From contig JAPKDJ010000002.1 in NCBI GenBank assembly GCA_026421245.1, positions 62,001 to 126,000 on the forward strand: a stretch of 64,000 bases of DNA. Reading direction: 5' to 3'. The translations under genes and the position numbers were made by a program. The notes under the pieces were generated by a model. That model was not told where the DNA came from. It saw only the letters and a program-made list of their open reading frames with translations, and did no database searches. The first letter of the stretch is position 1. Each line of letters starts with the position of its first letter. This DNA comes from Akkermansiaceae bacterium. Lineage in GTDB: Bacteria > Verrucomicrobiota > Verrucomicrobiia > Verrucomicrobiales > Akkermansiaceae. Of this stretch, positions 17,943-27,176 are shown in pieces.

Positions 17943-18923
17943 TCATTCCCTCAGCACCTTCGCCGCATTTTTTGCGAAGTAGGTCAAAATAATATCTGCT
18001 CCCGCTCTCTTAATCGAGATCAGACTCTCCATCATCACCGCTTTTTCGTTCACCCAGCCGTCTACCGAGGCACTCTTAATCATCAGATACTCCCCGCTCA
18101 CCTGATACGCAGCCACCGGCAGCGTGGTGTGTTCCCGAACGTCGCTGATAATGTCCAAATAAGCCCCAGCCGGCTTCACCATTACCATATCTGCACCCTC
18201 TTCCTCATCGAGCATGAGTTCGCGAAGCGCCTCCCGACGATTCGCCGGGTCCATCTGGTAAGTTTTCTTATCTCCCGCCTTCGGAGCCGATCCCAAGGCC
18301 CCACGAAACGGGCCATAGTATGCCGAAGCATATTTCGCGGTGTAGCTGCAGATCGAAACATTTTCGTACCCCGCCGCATCCAACGCCCCCCGCAAGGCCG
18401 CCACCCGACCATCCATCATATCACTCGGCGCCACAATTTCAGCCCCCGCTTCCGCCTGACACACCGCCTGCTTGCACAAAACTTCCACTGTCGCGTCATT
18501 CAAGATCTCCCCGTCCTCCACAATCCCGTCGTGGCCATCAATATTATAAGGATCCAGTGCCACATCCGTCATTACCACCAACTCAGGATACGCTTCCTTC
18601 AAGGCCCTTATCGCCCGCGGCACCAATCCCATGCCATTAAAGCACTCTTCCGCCTTCTTCGTCTTCAAGGATTCTTCAATCGCCGGGAAAAGCACCACCG
18701 CCGGAATCCCCAGCGCCAAAGCCTCACCCGCCTCCTTCACCAAACCATCCAGTGACCACCGCATGCACCCCGGCATCGACTCAATCGCCTCGTCCACCTC
18801 CAAATCGTGTAAAAACAGCGGCAGCACAAAGTCCCCCGCGCTCAGCAAGGTTTCACGGGTCAAAGCCCGCACGCCGGGGCCCTTTCGATTACGTCGAGGT
18901 CGATTCGGTAAGTTCACGTGCAA
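17943..18923 (-). CDS. hemB: porphobilinogen synthase (delta-aminolevulinic acid dehydratase)
   Basis: Condenses two 5-aminolevulinate molecules to porphobilinogen in tetrapyrrole synthesis; cytosolic. The 326-residue length is normal. Both Schiff-base lysine contexts are present: 'SYTAKYASAYYGPFR' and 'MVMVKPAGAYLD'. The metal site reads 'DVALDPYNIDGHDG': Asp and Ala replace the zinc-ligand cysteines of the DVCLCxYTSHGHCG form, so this is the Mg-dependent type. It begins at ATG 18923 and lies upstream of moxR on the same strand; the grouping with the MoxR cluster may be positional only. Confidence 0.96.
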   Translation of the reverse strand: MHVNLPNRPRRNRKGPGVRALTRETLLSAGDFVLPLFLHDLEVDEAIESMPGCMRWSLDGLVKEAGEALALGIPAVVLFPAIEESLKTKKAEECFNGMGLVPRAIRALKEAYPELVVMTDVALDPYNIDGHDGIVEDGEILNDATVEVLCKQAVCQAEAGAEIVAPSDMMDGRVAALRGALDAAGYENVSICSYTAKYASAYYGPFRGALGSAPKAGDKKTYQMDPANRREALRELMLDEEEGADMVMVKPAGAYLDIISDVREHTTLPVAAYQVSGEYLMIKSASVDGWVNEKAVMMESLISIKRAGADIILTYFAKNAAKVLRE

Positions 18924-18972
18924 ACTCTAATTTCGAAATTCCAAAATCCGAATCCTAAATTAAGGTCCCTCC

Positions 18973-19572
18973 GTGGCCCACTCTCCTTTCACCGAACTCC
19001 TCCAAGGCGATCTCAAAACCCTGGAAACAAACCTCCGTAACGTCCTCGGCCCACATCTCTTGGAAAAAGACCACCTTTCGCTCCTCAATCTCGCCTGTGG
19101 CCGTGGTGACGAAACTGGGGTCCTCGCCAAACTTCTCTCCGAAAAATCCTCATCCGCTCACCTCCAGGGCCTCGACATCCGCGCCGCCGAAATTGGCCAA
19201 GCCAACTCACGCTGGAAAAAGGAACTTGCTGAAAAGAAAGCGAGCGTCGACTTCATCACCCACCGTGGCGACCGCCTCCTCGACCTCGCCGAAATCGGCA
19301 CGCCCGATATCGCTTTTCTCCGTCACCAAAACTACTGGAACGACAAACCCGTCTGGACCCGGATTTTCGACCAAGCCCTCGAGCGACTCCACGAAGACGG
19401 CCTCCTCGTCATCACCTCCTATTTCGACAAAGAGCACGAACTCGCCACCGCCGCCCTCGAAAACCTCGGTGCCATCCAAGTCGGATCCATCATCAACCCC
19501 AACTCCCGCGCCCTCTCCGACGCCCCCGGAAAATCCGTCGACAAACACCTCGCCGTCTTCAAGAAAAAGTAA
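18973..19572 (+). CDS. class I SAM-dependent methyltransferase-like protein
   Basis: A 199-residue protein of predicted Rossmann-like methyltransferase fold. 'LLNLACGRGDETG' at about residues 38-50 matches motif I (E/DxGxGxG, here with Cys-Gly-Arg-Gly). 'LQGLDIRAAEI' follows as motif II with the ribose-binding acidic residue. 'GTPDIAFLRHQNYW' and 'ERLHEDGLLVITSYF' fit motifs IV-VI. The substrate is unknown. The start is GTG at 18973; hemB is divergent with only 49 nt between the two starts. It faces the serine hydrolase gene (convergent, 48 nt apart), with a small GC-rich hairpin GCGGCG-CCC-CGCCGC at 19580-19594 between them. Confidence 0.72.
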   Translation: MAHSPFTELLQGDLKTLETNLRNVLGPHLLEKDHLSLLNLACGRGDETGVLAKLLSEKSSSAHLQGLDIRAAEIGQANSRWKKELAEKKASVDFITHRGDRLLDLAEIGTPDIAFLRHQNYWNDKPVWTRIFDQALERLHEDGLLVITSYFDKEHELATAALENLGAIQVGSIINPNSRALSDAPGKSVDKHLAVFKKK

Positions 19573-19620
19573 AGGAGCCGCGGCGCCCCGCCGCATCTAC
19601 CCCGCATCCAAGTTCATCGC

Positions 19621-20628
19621 TCAAATCGCACCCTTCACCAGCAACAGCCTCTCTTCACTTGGATAAAGATTCGGCTCAAAATGATTCATCACGAATGCGA
19701 ACGACTCCCCTGTTTCGGCGTTTGCCATTCCGTAGCTTCCTCCTGCTCCCGGATGGCCAAAGCAATTCTTCTCCGGCCCCAGCCCCAACATCATCCCAAA
19801 CCCAAACAAGTTCTCCACCCGCTGAATCACATCCATCCCCTCCACCCTTTTCCTCACCAACTCCTCCAAAAAATCCTGCCTTAACACCCAGTCGTAATAC
19901 TTCGCCAGCCCGCGCGCTGATCCCACTCCCCCCATCGCAGGAAACCCCGCCTCCCAGGCCCTTGGCTGATTCATCTCACTCACCCCAGCCAGATCAGACG
20001 GCGAAGAAAACGCCAACCTCGTCAGCGACTTTTTATCCAGCAGCGCCTCATAAAACGGCTTCGGTTCACCCGCTTTCCCAAACCTCGCCGGAATCAATTC
20101 CGCCACCCGATGATGCTCTATCTCGGGCAGCCCAATCCAAAAATCAATCTCCTCCGGCTCCCCAATCTCCTCACGCCAAAACGTCCCCAACGGTCGCCCG
20201 TCAACCCGGCGTATCACCTCATCCGCCAAAAAGCCAATTGTGCGGGGATGGTAGCCATGCGTCCCCACTTCCCAAAGCGGCTCCTGCTTTTCCAACGAAG
20301 CCACCACCGCCTCGCGATCCCAGATCGAGCACTTCTCATTCAGCCCCGCCAGCCCTCCCTGATGCGAAAACATTTCCTCAAAAGTCAAACTTCCCACCTG
20401 CAACTCCGGCCACACCCACTCCACCAACGATTCCCCGTCCATCCCCGCGCGACGCAACGCCATCAGCACACACCCCGCCATCGGTCCCTTCGTCGCCGAC
20501 CACACCGGCACCAATGTCTCCGCCGACCATAGCGCCGTCCTCTCCCGGTCCCGCCAACCCTCATGACGCTCCACCACCACTTCCCCATCCCTCATCGCGA
20601 CAAACGACCAACCAATCTCGTCCTTCAT
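19621..20628 (-). CDS. serine hydrolase, class C beta-lactamase-like family
   Basis: A 335-residue protein with the beta-lactamase/penicillin-binding fold. The catalytic SxxK is 'SATK' at about residues 44-47. A Tyr-containing second motif appears as 'GYHPRTIGFLADEVI' (YxN is replaced by Y-H-P). The third motif is 'HPGAGGSYG' (HxG in place of KTG), which is typical of the esterase-type (EstB-like) branch rather than true beta-lactamases. No signal peptide is visible, so it is probably cytoplasmic. The stop overlaps... the upstream addA end by 4 nt (20625-20628), so it is probably the third gene of an addB-addA-hydrolase operon, though a functional link is not evident. Confidence 0.85.
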   Translation of the reverse strand: MKDEIGWSFVAMRDGEVVVERHEGWRDRERTALWSAETLVPVWSATKGPMAGCVLMALRRAGMDGESLVEWVWPELQVGSLTFEEMFSHQGGLAGLNEKCSIWDREAVVASLEKQEPLWEVGTHGYHPRTIGFLADEVIRRVDGRPLGTFWREEIGEPEEIDFWIGLPEIEHHRVAELIPARFGKAGEPKPFYEALLDKKSLTRLAFSSPSDLAGVSEMNQPRAWEAGFPAMGGVGSARGLAKYYDWVLRQDFLEELVRKRVEGMDVIQRVENLFGFGMMLGLGPEKNCFGHPGAGGSYGMANAETGESFAFVMNHFEPNLYPSEERLLLVKGAI

Positions 20629-23612
20629 AAATCAAGCTCTCCTTGCGGGTTCACCTCGCTCACCCCAACCACTTCTCCCAGATGAGTCGAGACGAACCGG
20701 CACTCGACCAACTCCGGTCCAATCCCAAACACATCAGCAACCGCCGCCTGATAACTTATCATCTGCCCAGCATACCGAGCCACTAACTCCACGCCCGATT
20801 TCACTCCGTCGGTTTTAAAATCAATCACTTCCACCTTCGTTACCGCACCGCTCTCTCGAAAAATATGCATGCGATCAATCACGCCACTCATCCATTTCCC
20901 TTGATAGATTAGTTCGAAAGCCTGCTCCCGAAAAAGCTCCCCGCCACGATCCTCAAAGACCGCATGAATCTCCGGAATTTTCAAGGCGTCTTCAACAATC
21001 TTTCCGGCCCTCGAAAACGGTTGCGCAGGAATCTTCCCAACTTGCAGCCACTCAATCTTTTCAAACAAGGCATGCGCTGCGATGCCAATTCTACGACCAC
21101 TTCCGCCACCTTTCGCCACCTCCTCCTTCTTCGCTGAAGGACTTGTTCGACTCCGCTGCGCCCTCCCTTTCGGCAGCGCAGGCAAGGATTTCACCTCCGG
21201 CTTCTCTGCCTCATCAACATTCTTTGCCCACTCGGAATTTGACTCCGGGAAATCAATCCCCGTCGCCTGCCTCACCAAGTTTCCCGGTGTCGCGAAAACC
21301 TCCTTTTCCTTCCGCGTTTCCGGCTCTTCAGGCAGATAGACATAGAGCCCCCGCTTCGCCCGCGTCAGCGCCACGTAAAGCAAACACATCGTCTCATACT
21401 TCTGCGTCTCCCCCCACCGTTCAAAAGCAGCATTGGTCTCAGGATGCTTCTGATAAGCCCATTTTCCCGGCACTTGCAAAAGCCAACCGACCCCTCGTGC
21501 CACCTTGAATTTCGTCGCATCCGGCACTCGCGTTCGGTCCGACATTTCAGGCAACATCACAACGTCAAACCCCAGCCCTTTCGACTTGTGAATCGTCATC
21601 ACTTGAATCGCAGCGACACCTGGAGCTGAGTTTACCTTGAGATCTCGGATCCAATCCGCCGCCGCTCTCGGACACGCCTCACCCGTTCCATCGAACTCCG
21701 CCAAGGATCCAATCAAATCCTCTGCCCGACGTCTCCCATACAACTCCAACTTTCCCCACTCCGGTGCGATCAAAGCACTGACAAAGCGGGTATATCCCGT
21801 CGCTTGAATCTCTTGTAAAACCCGATCCCAACGCGTCCCCCAGTGCTCGCCATATTTTTCCAGTACCGCCATCACAGGAGACATCGCCAGCACCTCTCGA
21901 CTGTATTCATCAGCCGGATTCGCAAGCCACTTAATGAGGTGAGTAATCACCACACCCACCGCATGATCCGTCCCCGGATCCCGCTGCCCGGCCTCGATGA
22001 CATCGAAGCCCTCCGCCCTCAGTAAATTCGCATACTTCTTCACCAAGTCCCCCGTCCGAACCAAGACTCCGCAACTCAACATCTTCTCCCCGATCCCAAG
22101 ACGCCGCAGCTCTGCCACCAGGACCTCGCCCTCTTCATCTTTCGACACCACCGTCACTTTGGCCTCCCCCGAAACATCCGGATCCGCCGACTCATGATTC
22201 TTCCACCGCCACTGATCGCGAACCGATTTCCCGAACATCGTTTCAATCAACGACAGATTCCCACACACCGCATTCACCAACGCCAGCACCGCCGGACACG
22301 ACCGATAAGAAACGTCCATCGGTTCCACCTCCAACCCATGCTCATAGCGGTCCAAGACATCATCAAAAAGACTCACATCGCCTCCGCGCCACGCATAAAT
22401 CCCCTGCTTCCGATCCCCCACCACAAAAAAGCTCCCTTCCGGATCTCCCACCGCCTCATCGATCAGCGGTTCAAGCCCGCGCCACTCCGCTCGGCTCGTA
22501 TCCTGAAATTCATCGAGCAACCAATGATCATATCGCCCATCAAGTCGGTAATCGATCAACTCCCGCCGCAACCTTGCCTCCTCATCCTGACTCCACTCGC
22601 CGAGCAACATCTTCACATCGTCAAAGCTCAATAATCCCCGCTTCCGCAGCTGCTCCGCATGCTCATGATCGATCTGCTCCATCAACTCACCCACCGCCTG
22701 AGTCTTCGCCACCGCGCTCGCCATTTCACACCCAATCGCGAGACGAAAAAGAGCCTGCCAATTCACCCACTGCTCGTAGGGAATCGTCAGCATTTTTCGT
22801 CCCTCCTTGATTTCAACCGGACCCGGCTCATTCAAAACCTCCAGGAGTCGTTTCCCAAACGCGTTCGTTTTCAGCGAAGTCCCCACGGTGTGCTTTCCAA
22901 AGTTTTCAAGCTGCACCGCCCAAGCCTTCGGTTGACTCTCATCCCGCAACGACGAAATCAGCCCCCCCTTCTGCTCCGACCAATCCTCCACCTGCGGCAA
23001 CTCCGCAAAGACCTCGGCGTTACCAAAGGCCGCCTTCCTTGCACCCGATTTCCAGATCCGATGCCATGTCTCGATAAAGTCCTCCAACGACCGCTGCACG
23101 CCCTGCTGTCCACGCCCCAATGTCGCCTTCCGGAAGGCATGATAGAAGTCCTCGCGCTCGCCAAATCCATCTCGTAACACGCCTTGCAGAATTTCCCCTT
23201 CCGCTATTTTTAACCGCGCGCCCTCCAGAAGATCAAACGTCCCCCCACTCAAGCCCAACTCGTACTGGAAACCCCGTACTATCCGAGAAAAGAACCCGTC
23301 CAAGGTCGTCAGTTGTAGTCGGGGCAAAGCCTTGATCACCTTTCCCAACACCTCCGCGATATCGACCTGAGCCCGAATATCCCGACAAATCTCCGCCGCT
23401 TTCTCCGCATCCAAACTCCCCTCCGCCAACTTCGTCAGAACAGAATCCGCAAACTCTCCCGCCGCTTTCCGCGTAAAAGTCAAAGCCACTATTCGCTCCG
23501 GCTCCACGCCCTCCTTGCCAATCTTCCCAATAACCCGGTTCCCCAGCTGATAGGTCTTTCCCGATCCCGCCGACGCGAGGATCAAGAGGTTCTTTGCCAA
23601 AATATCTTTCAT
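20625..23612 (-). CDS. addA: UvrD-family helicase-nuclease, AddA-like
   Basis: Helicase-nuclease subunit that processes double-strand breaks for RecA-dependent repair. The 995-residue product has Walker A 'ILASAGSGKT' within the first 25 residues, motif II 'LLDEFQDTSRAEW' (about 365), motif III 'VVGDRKQGIYAWRGGD', the UvrD C-domain 'MTIHKSKGLGFDVVMLPE' (about 680) and 'LLYVALTRAKRGLYVYLP'. A C-terminal PD-(D/E)XK nuclease contains 'VEVIDFKTDGV' near residue 945. I chose ATG 23610-23612, preceded by GGGAGG, over an in-frame start six codons earlier; it then overlaps the addB stop as ATGA. Slightly shorter than classical AddA (about 1200). Confidence 0.9.
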   Translation of the reverse strand: MKDILAKNLLILASAGSGKTYQLGNRVIGKIGKEGVEPERIVALTFTRKAAGEFADSVLTKLAEGSLDAEKAAEICRDIRAQVDIAEVLGKVIKALPRLQLTTLDGFFSRIVRGFQYELGLSGGTFDLLEGARLKIAEGEILQGVLRDGFGEREDFYHAFRKATLGRGQQGVQRSLEDFIETWHRIWKSGARKAAFGNAEVFAELPQVEDWSEQKGGLISSLRDESQPKAWAVQLENFGKHTVGTSLKTNAFGKRLLEVLNEPGPVEIKEGRKMLTIPYEQWVNWQALFRLAIGCEMASAVAKTQAVGELMEQIDHEHAEQLRKRGLLSFDDVKMLLGEWSQDEEARLRRELIDYRLDGRYDHWLLDEFQDTSRAEWRGLEPLIDEAVGDPEGSFFVVGDRKQGIYAWRGGDVSLFDDVLDRYEHGLEVEPMDVSYRSCPAVLALVNAVCGNLSLIETMFGKSVRDQWRWKNHESADPDVSGEAKVTVVSKDEEGEVLVAELRRLGIGEKMLSCGVLVRTGDLVKKYANLLRAEGFDVIEAGQRDPGTDHAVGVVITHLIKWLANPADEYSREVLAMSPVMAVLEKYGEHWGTRWDRVLQEIQATGYTRFVSALIAPEWGKLELYGRRRAEDLIGSLAEFDGTGEACPRAAADWIRDLKVNSAPGVAAIQVMTIHKSKGLGFDVVMLPEMSDRTRVPDATKFKVARGVGWLLQVPGKWAYQKHPETNAAFERWGETQKYETMCLLYVALTRAKRGLYVYLPEEPETRKEKEVFATPGNLVRQATGIDFPESNSEWAKNVDEAEKPEVKSLPALPKGRAQRSRTSPSAKKEEVAKGGGSGRRIGIAAHALFEKIEWLQVGKIPAQPFSRAGKIVEDALKIPEIHAVFEDRGGELFREQAFELIYQGKWMSGVIDRMHIFRESGAVTKVEVIDFKTDGVKSGVELVARYAGQMISYQAAVADVFGIGPELVECRFVSTHLGEVVGVSEVNPQGELDL

Positions 23613-26320
23613 ACTGTGCCTCCCTTCCAATCAAATGCGCCCTTCAAATCGCGACCATACGCGAGATCTTCAAAATCATCATACCTCACCTTCTCAGCCG
23701 GGGGCCAAAAGACCTTCGCCTGCACTTGTCCCACAATCCACTCAGCACACTTGCGAGCCGAAATTTTCTCTTCTTCGCCAAACCCCACCCACCGCGTGAT
23801 TTTCACATTCCCCCGATCCTGACCAAGTGCAAAGTATCCCACTTCATCGACTTCGCCTTCCATTTCGCCCAGAGCATCCGCATAAAAGGGCACCTGCAAA
23901 TCCGTCCAAACCTTCCCACCTGGCGCCACCACTTCTTCCCCACGCAGATGCTCCGGTGGATCATCGCGATACAACTTCTGATGTTCCTTCACGACATCTT
24001 TCGCCTCCTTGCTGCTCTTGTAATCCAGCACCCGAATCCTTCCGTCCTCATGACGCTCAATCCGATCAATCTGCCCCGTCACCGTCGCTCCCGCGATCTC
24101 CAGTTCAAAATATTTTTCCACTTCAAAAATTTGCCATCCATTCGCACGGGTCTCAGCCTGTTCTTCGGCAAACCAACCCAAACGCAAGCGCATCGACTCG
24201 ACCTGTAAGGAAACTGCCAGCGGTAGCTCTTCGCCAAAATGCCGCGCCACCAGTTTATCGAGCGCTTTCAAAAGCCACCCCTCAATCCCCTTCGCATCCG
24301 CCGAGTCCCGCGCCACCTCATTGCGGCCCCACTGCTCAAGCACCTCGTGCAGAACATTTCCAAAATCGCGATGATTCCACTCCACCCGCTCCGGCTCCGG
24401 CTCGTTCATTCCAACCACCCGTTGCAGGTAGTATCGAAAAGGACACGCGAGGTATTTCGAAAAAGCCGTCACCGACATCCTCAGCCTCGGTTCTGCCACC
24501 CGTGGTTTCCATCTCCAGTGATCCTCCAGCGTCCAGGCCACGCCAGAGTCCGCCGGTTCCACGTTCGCAAAAAGCTCCTTCACCTGCTCCGCCAAATCTT
24601 TCCCTTTCGCTGTCAGCAAAAGCCGCGAGGGCATGAGAACATCTCCGCCGAGCGACGACTTCCCCACAATCAAATCCACCCGCCCATTCTCACGTCGCAT
24701 CTCCAAAAGCGCATTCAATAAATAAGCATCCCGCGCCGCCCGGCTCTCCTCACAAGGAAGACCCAACGCCTGTCTTGCACTCTCCGGCAGCCAGGAATCA
24801 CTGCTCGAGCGCGAGGGAACCCTCCCCTCATTCATCCCACAAACAATCAAGTGCGGAGCCGGCTCATGAAGCAGTTCCAGCCAACCCTGCACATCCAGAA
24901 CCCGACCCTCCGGAGCCTCCTCCGGCACCGGTCCTAAATCCCGCAAAAGCAAATCAATCCAAAACCCCGGCGACCGTTTCACCGCCTTTGCCGCCTCCGC
25001 CGTCGATTCCAGCCAACCTTCCAATTCCGCCTCATCATCGCGATCAACCTTGTTCAACAGTGTCCGCATTCCCGCATGAAATCCCTGCCCCAAAAAACGC
25101 TTCCGTAATACCGCAAAGTCCTCCATCACCTTTTCAGCGACCAAAGCCGCATCACGTTGATACCCCAGACGGTTCTTCTTACTCTCACTTGTCGTCCGCT
25201 CCAATCCCTCTTCGATTAAAATCCGCGCTCGCGTGACATCCTCTAGCGACCGGACCAGATGCGAATCAAGCAGCGCTGAGAGAGCCTCGACTTGCTGCGC
25301 CCGAATCCCCGCAACCAAAAACCGCCCCTGATCAAAGGCCAGCAAATCAATCACCTCCTTCACCCCCGGCGTCTGCAAATACCGCCGCCAACAACTCAAC
25401 CAACCCGCCACCGACGAAGGCAGCGAAGCCCCTGGATCATGAATGCCCCAACCGGCCCGACCAAAGGATCGCACTAATTCCGTCGCCACTTCCTCATCTC
25501 CCGTTCCAAGCCCCACCGACTCACTCCCCGAACCAGAAGCCGCCACATGCGCCATCGCCAAGTCTGCCTGCTGACGCGGATCGCCCGTCAAAGTCACGCT
25601 CCCATTTTCCGGCCAGCCAATCTCCGCCTCATTCCACTCCAATCCCGGGCGCCCCCACTCATCCACCCGCGCATCGGGCACCAGCACCGAGACTGGCACT
25701 CCCACTTTCTCAAGAAAACGCGTGACCACTGGCGGCAGATCCAACACCCCCGCAATCACCACCCTTGTCACCCCGCCCGGCAATTCCATCGCCTCACTTG
25801 CCAACTGCGACGACTTGCTCTCGTATCCCCACCGTTTCAAAGCCCCCTCCACCACCGTCTCCAACCTCGCCAGCTGTTCCCACCGTTCCTGTTCCAGCGA
25901 CGCTATCAACCTGGCCGCTGAAGCCAAAAGGAGCCCGTTTTCCTGCAGCCCCTTCCGTAAATCCACAAAAGCCTTGGCCAAGCCCAGTGCCCACCCCGGC
26001 CCGTCACTCGCAGGCGAGGCCGGAAAAATCGCCCCGTAATCCTCCCAATCCTTCACCGCTTCGAGCGCTTCTGTCCAAGCCAAGATTTCAACCGCATCGG
26101 GCGCGAAATTCTCAACAGACATCAAAATTCCCGTCGTCACGACCTTGGGAGCCAGCAAGCCCCCCCGCTCCGCCAATCCCTGCCGCAACCGACGACTACT
26201 CTGCGCCGTCGGCACCACCACCATATACCCTGGAAGCTCCTCTTTCCGCTCCAACAGCCATTCAATCACGGCGGTTCCGTAGGTCATCGACGACGCCAAG
26301 GTCACAAGCTCAGAGGGCAT
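23609..26320 (-). CDS. addB: PD-(D/E)XK nuclease family protein, AddB-like
   Basis: Partner of AddA. The 903-residue product has a degenerate helicase-like N-terminus: the loop expected to be a Walker A reads 'VVVPTAQSSRRL', so ATP binding is unlikely. The C-terminal nuclease domain starts at 'MSVTAFSKYLACPFRYYLQRV' (about 640) and carries 'GQIDRIERHEDGRIRVLDYKSS' (about 790), the D..D-X-K catalytic core. AddB normally uses four cysteines to hold a 4Fe-4S cluster around the nuclease; here only the Cys of 'ACPFRYY' is evident and the C-terminal cysteine trio is absent. It is the first gene of the operon and its start abuts the 5' region of the divergent GYF pseudogene. Confidence 0.85.
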   Translation of the reverse strand: MPSELVTLASSMTYGTAVIEWLLERKEELPGYMVVVPTAQSSRRLRQGLAERGGLLAPKVVTTGILMSVENFAPDAVEILAWTEALEAVKDWEDYGAIFPASPASDGPGWALGLAKAFVDLRKGLQENGLLLASAARLIASLEQERWEQLARLETVVEGALKRWGYESKSSQLASEAMELPGGVTRVVIAGVLDLPPVVTRFLEKVGVPVSVLVPDARVDEWGRPGLEWNEAEIGWPENGSVTLTGDPRQQADLAMAHVAASGSGSESVGLGTGDEEVATELVRSFGRAGWGIHDPGASLPSSVAGWLSCWRRYLQTPGVKEVIDLLAFDQGRFLVAGIRAQQVEALSALLDSHLVRSLEDVTRARILIEEGLERTTSESKKNRLGYQRDAALVAEKVMEDFAVLRKRFLGQGFHAGMRTLLNKVDRDDEAELEGWLESTAEAAKAVKRSPGFWIDLLLRDLGPVPEEAPEGRVLDVQGWLELLHEPAPHLIVCGMNEGRVPSRSSSDSWLPESARQALGLPCEESRAARDAYLLNALLEMRRENGRVDLIVGKSSLGGDVLMPSRLLLTAKGKDLAEQVKELFANVEPADSGVAWTLEDHWRWKPRVAEPRLRMSVTAFSKYLACPFRYYLQRVVGMNEPEPERVEWNHRDFGNVLHEVLEQWGRNEVARDSADAKGIEGWLLKALDKLVARHFGEELPLAVSLQVESMRLRLGWFAEEQAETRANGWQIFEVEKYFELEIAGATVTGQIDRIERHEDGRIRVLDYKSSKEAKDVVKEHQKLYRDDPPEHLRGEEVVAPGGKVWTDLQVPFYADALGEMEGEVDEVGYFALGQDRGNVKITRWVGFGEEEKISARKCAEWIVGQVQAKVFWPPAEKVRYDDFEDLAYGRDLKGAFDWKGGTV

Positions 26321-26435
26321 GTTCAGACCATCCGCAATCCATCCCTTTCCTCCAATCTCAAACCGCGCATTTCGTTCGAAATCTCCTCGCCAACCCGATC
26401 TCTCTTTTGCGACGTCCTATCCAGCTATTAGGCCT

Positions 26436-27103
26436 ATCGTCCAATGGTTCTACGCCGACGCCCAACAACAGCAGCAGGGGCCCGTCACTTTCGAGCAAAT
26501 TCAGCAACTCGCCGCAAGTGGCCAGATTCAACCTGCTACCCTCATTTGGAATGAGGGAATGTCCAACTGGTCTGCGGCTAACCAAGTCAATGGAGTATAC
26601 AATCAAGGATCCCCTCAGCCGGCAGCTGTCCAGGCTCCCGGCAATCCATACGCCGCTCCGGTTTCCGGAGGTCAAATGGGCGCTCCAGCCGCTGACGGAA
26701 ACTATCCCATCCCTAAAGTCAAAAAGGTCTCCTATCCCCTATTTCTAATCACCTTCCTTGCGGGCATCATTCTGTCTTTTGTCGCCGTCGGCATTTTGTG
26801 GCCCACGCCGCCAAGACAGCCACGGAAATGGAAAACAACCGAGCCTCCCAACCTCCCATTGAAACTATTGAAGATATCGAAAAATTTAATGCCCAACAAC
26901 AGGCTCAGGCAAATGAACAAGCGGAAAAAATGATGGCAGATTTTTCGCTTGCTGCCATCGCAGTGAGTGGAATTGGTCTACTCCTGATGTTTGTTGCCGG
27001 TATTCTTGGCCTCATCTTCATCTACCGTGCCTGGTGCTGTATCCAGCCCCGTGGGGCTCGAACCACTCTAGGCAAGGCCGCCGCTTCCCGCCAGACCTCC
27101 TAA
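26436..27103 (+). pseudogene. GYF-domain membrane protein, frameshifted
   Basis: Two overlapping frames encode successive parts of one recognisable protein. Frame 1 has a GYF_2 domain ('QWFYADAQQQQQGPVTFEQI ... ATLIWNEGMSNWSAA', ending about 26590), a Pro/Gly linker and a hydrophobic helix (YPLFLITFLAGIILSFVAVGIL) to about 26797. From 26798 the continuing sequence is in another frame: 'AHAAKTATEMENN', a coiled stretch, a second helix (LLLMFVAGILGLIFIYRAW) and 'GARTTLGKA', a signature usually followed by about 20 more residues that are missing. Restoring one G in 'ATTTTGTGGCC' near 26796 would rejoin the frames. The expected initiator before VQWFY is ATC (26436) rather than ATG. The only in-frame ATG (26319) lies in the addB start. 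A programmed shift is less likely. Confidence 0.65.
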
Positions 27104-27176
27104 GACCAAATCCTGTAATCCTTGTCTTTCGAGGCCTCCACGCGTATGCCGGAGACCTCTTCTTTCTCCCAAAATC

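Noticed and set aside
25765-26748. Open frame of 327 codons on the plus strand across the addB start
   Set aside because: Its composition is Pro/Ser/Arg-rich, typical of an antisense shadow; addB is the real gene and the GYF sequence uses another frame.
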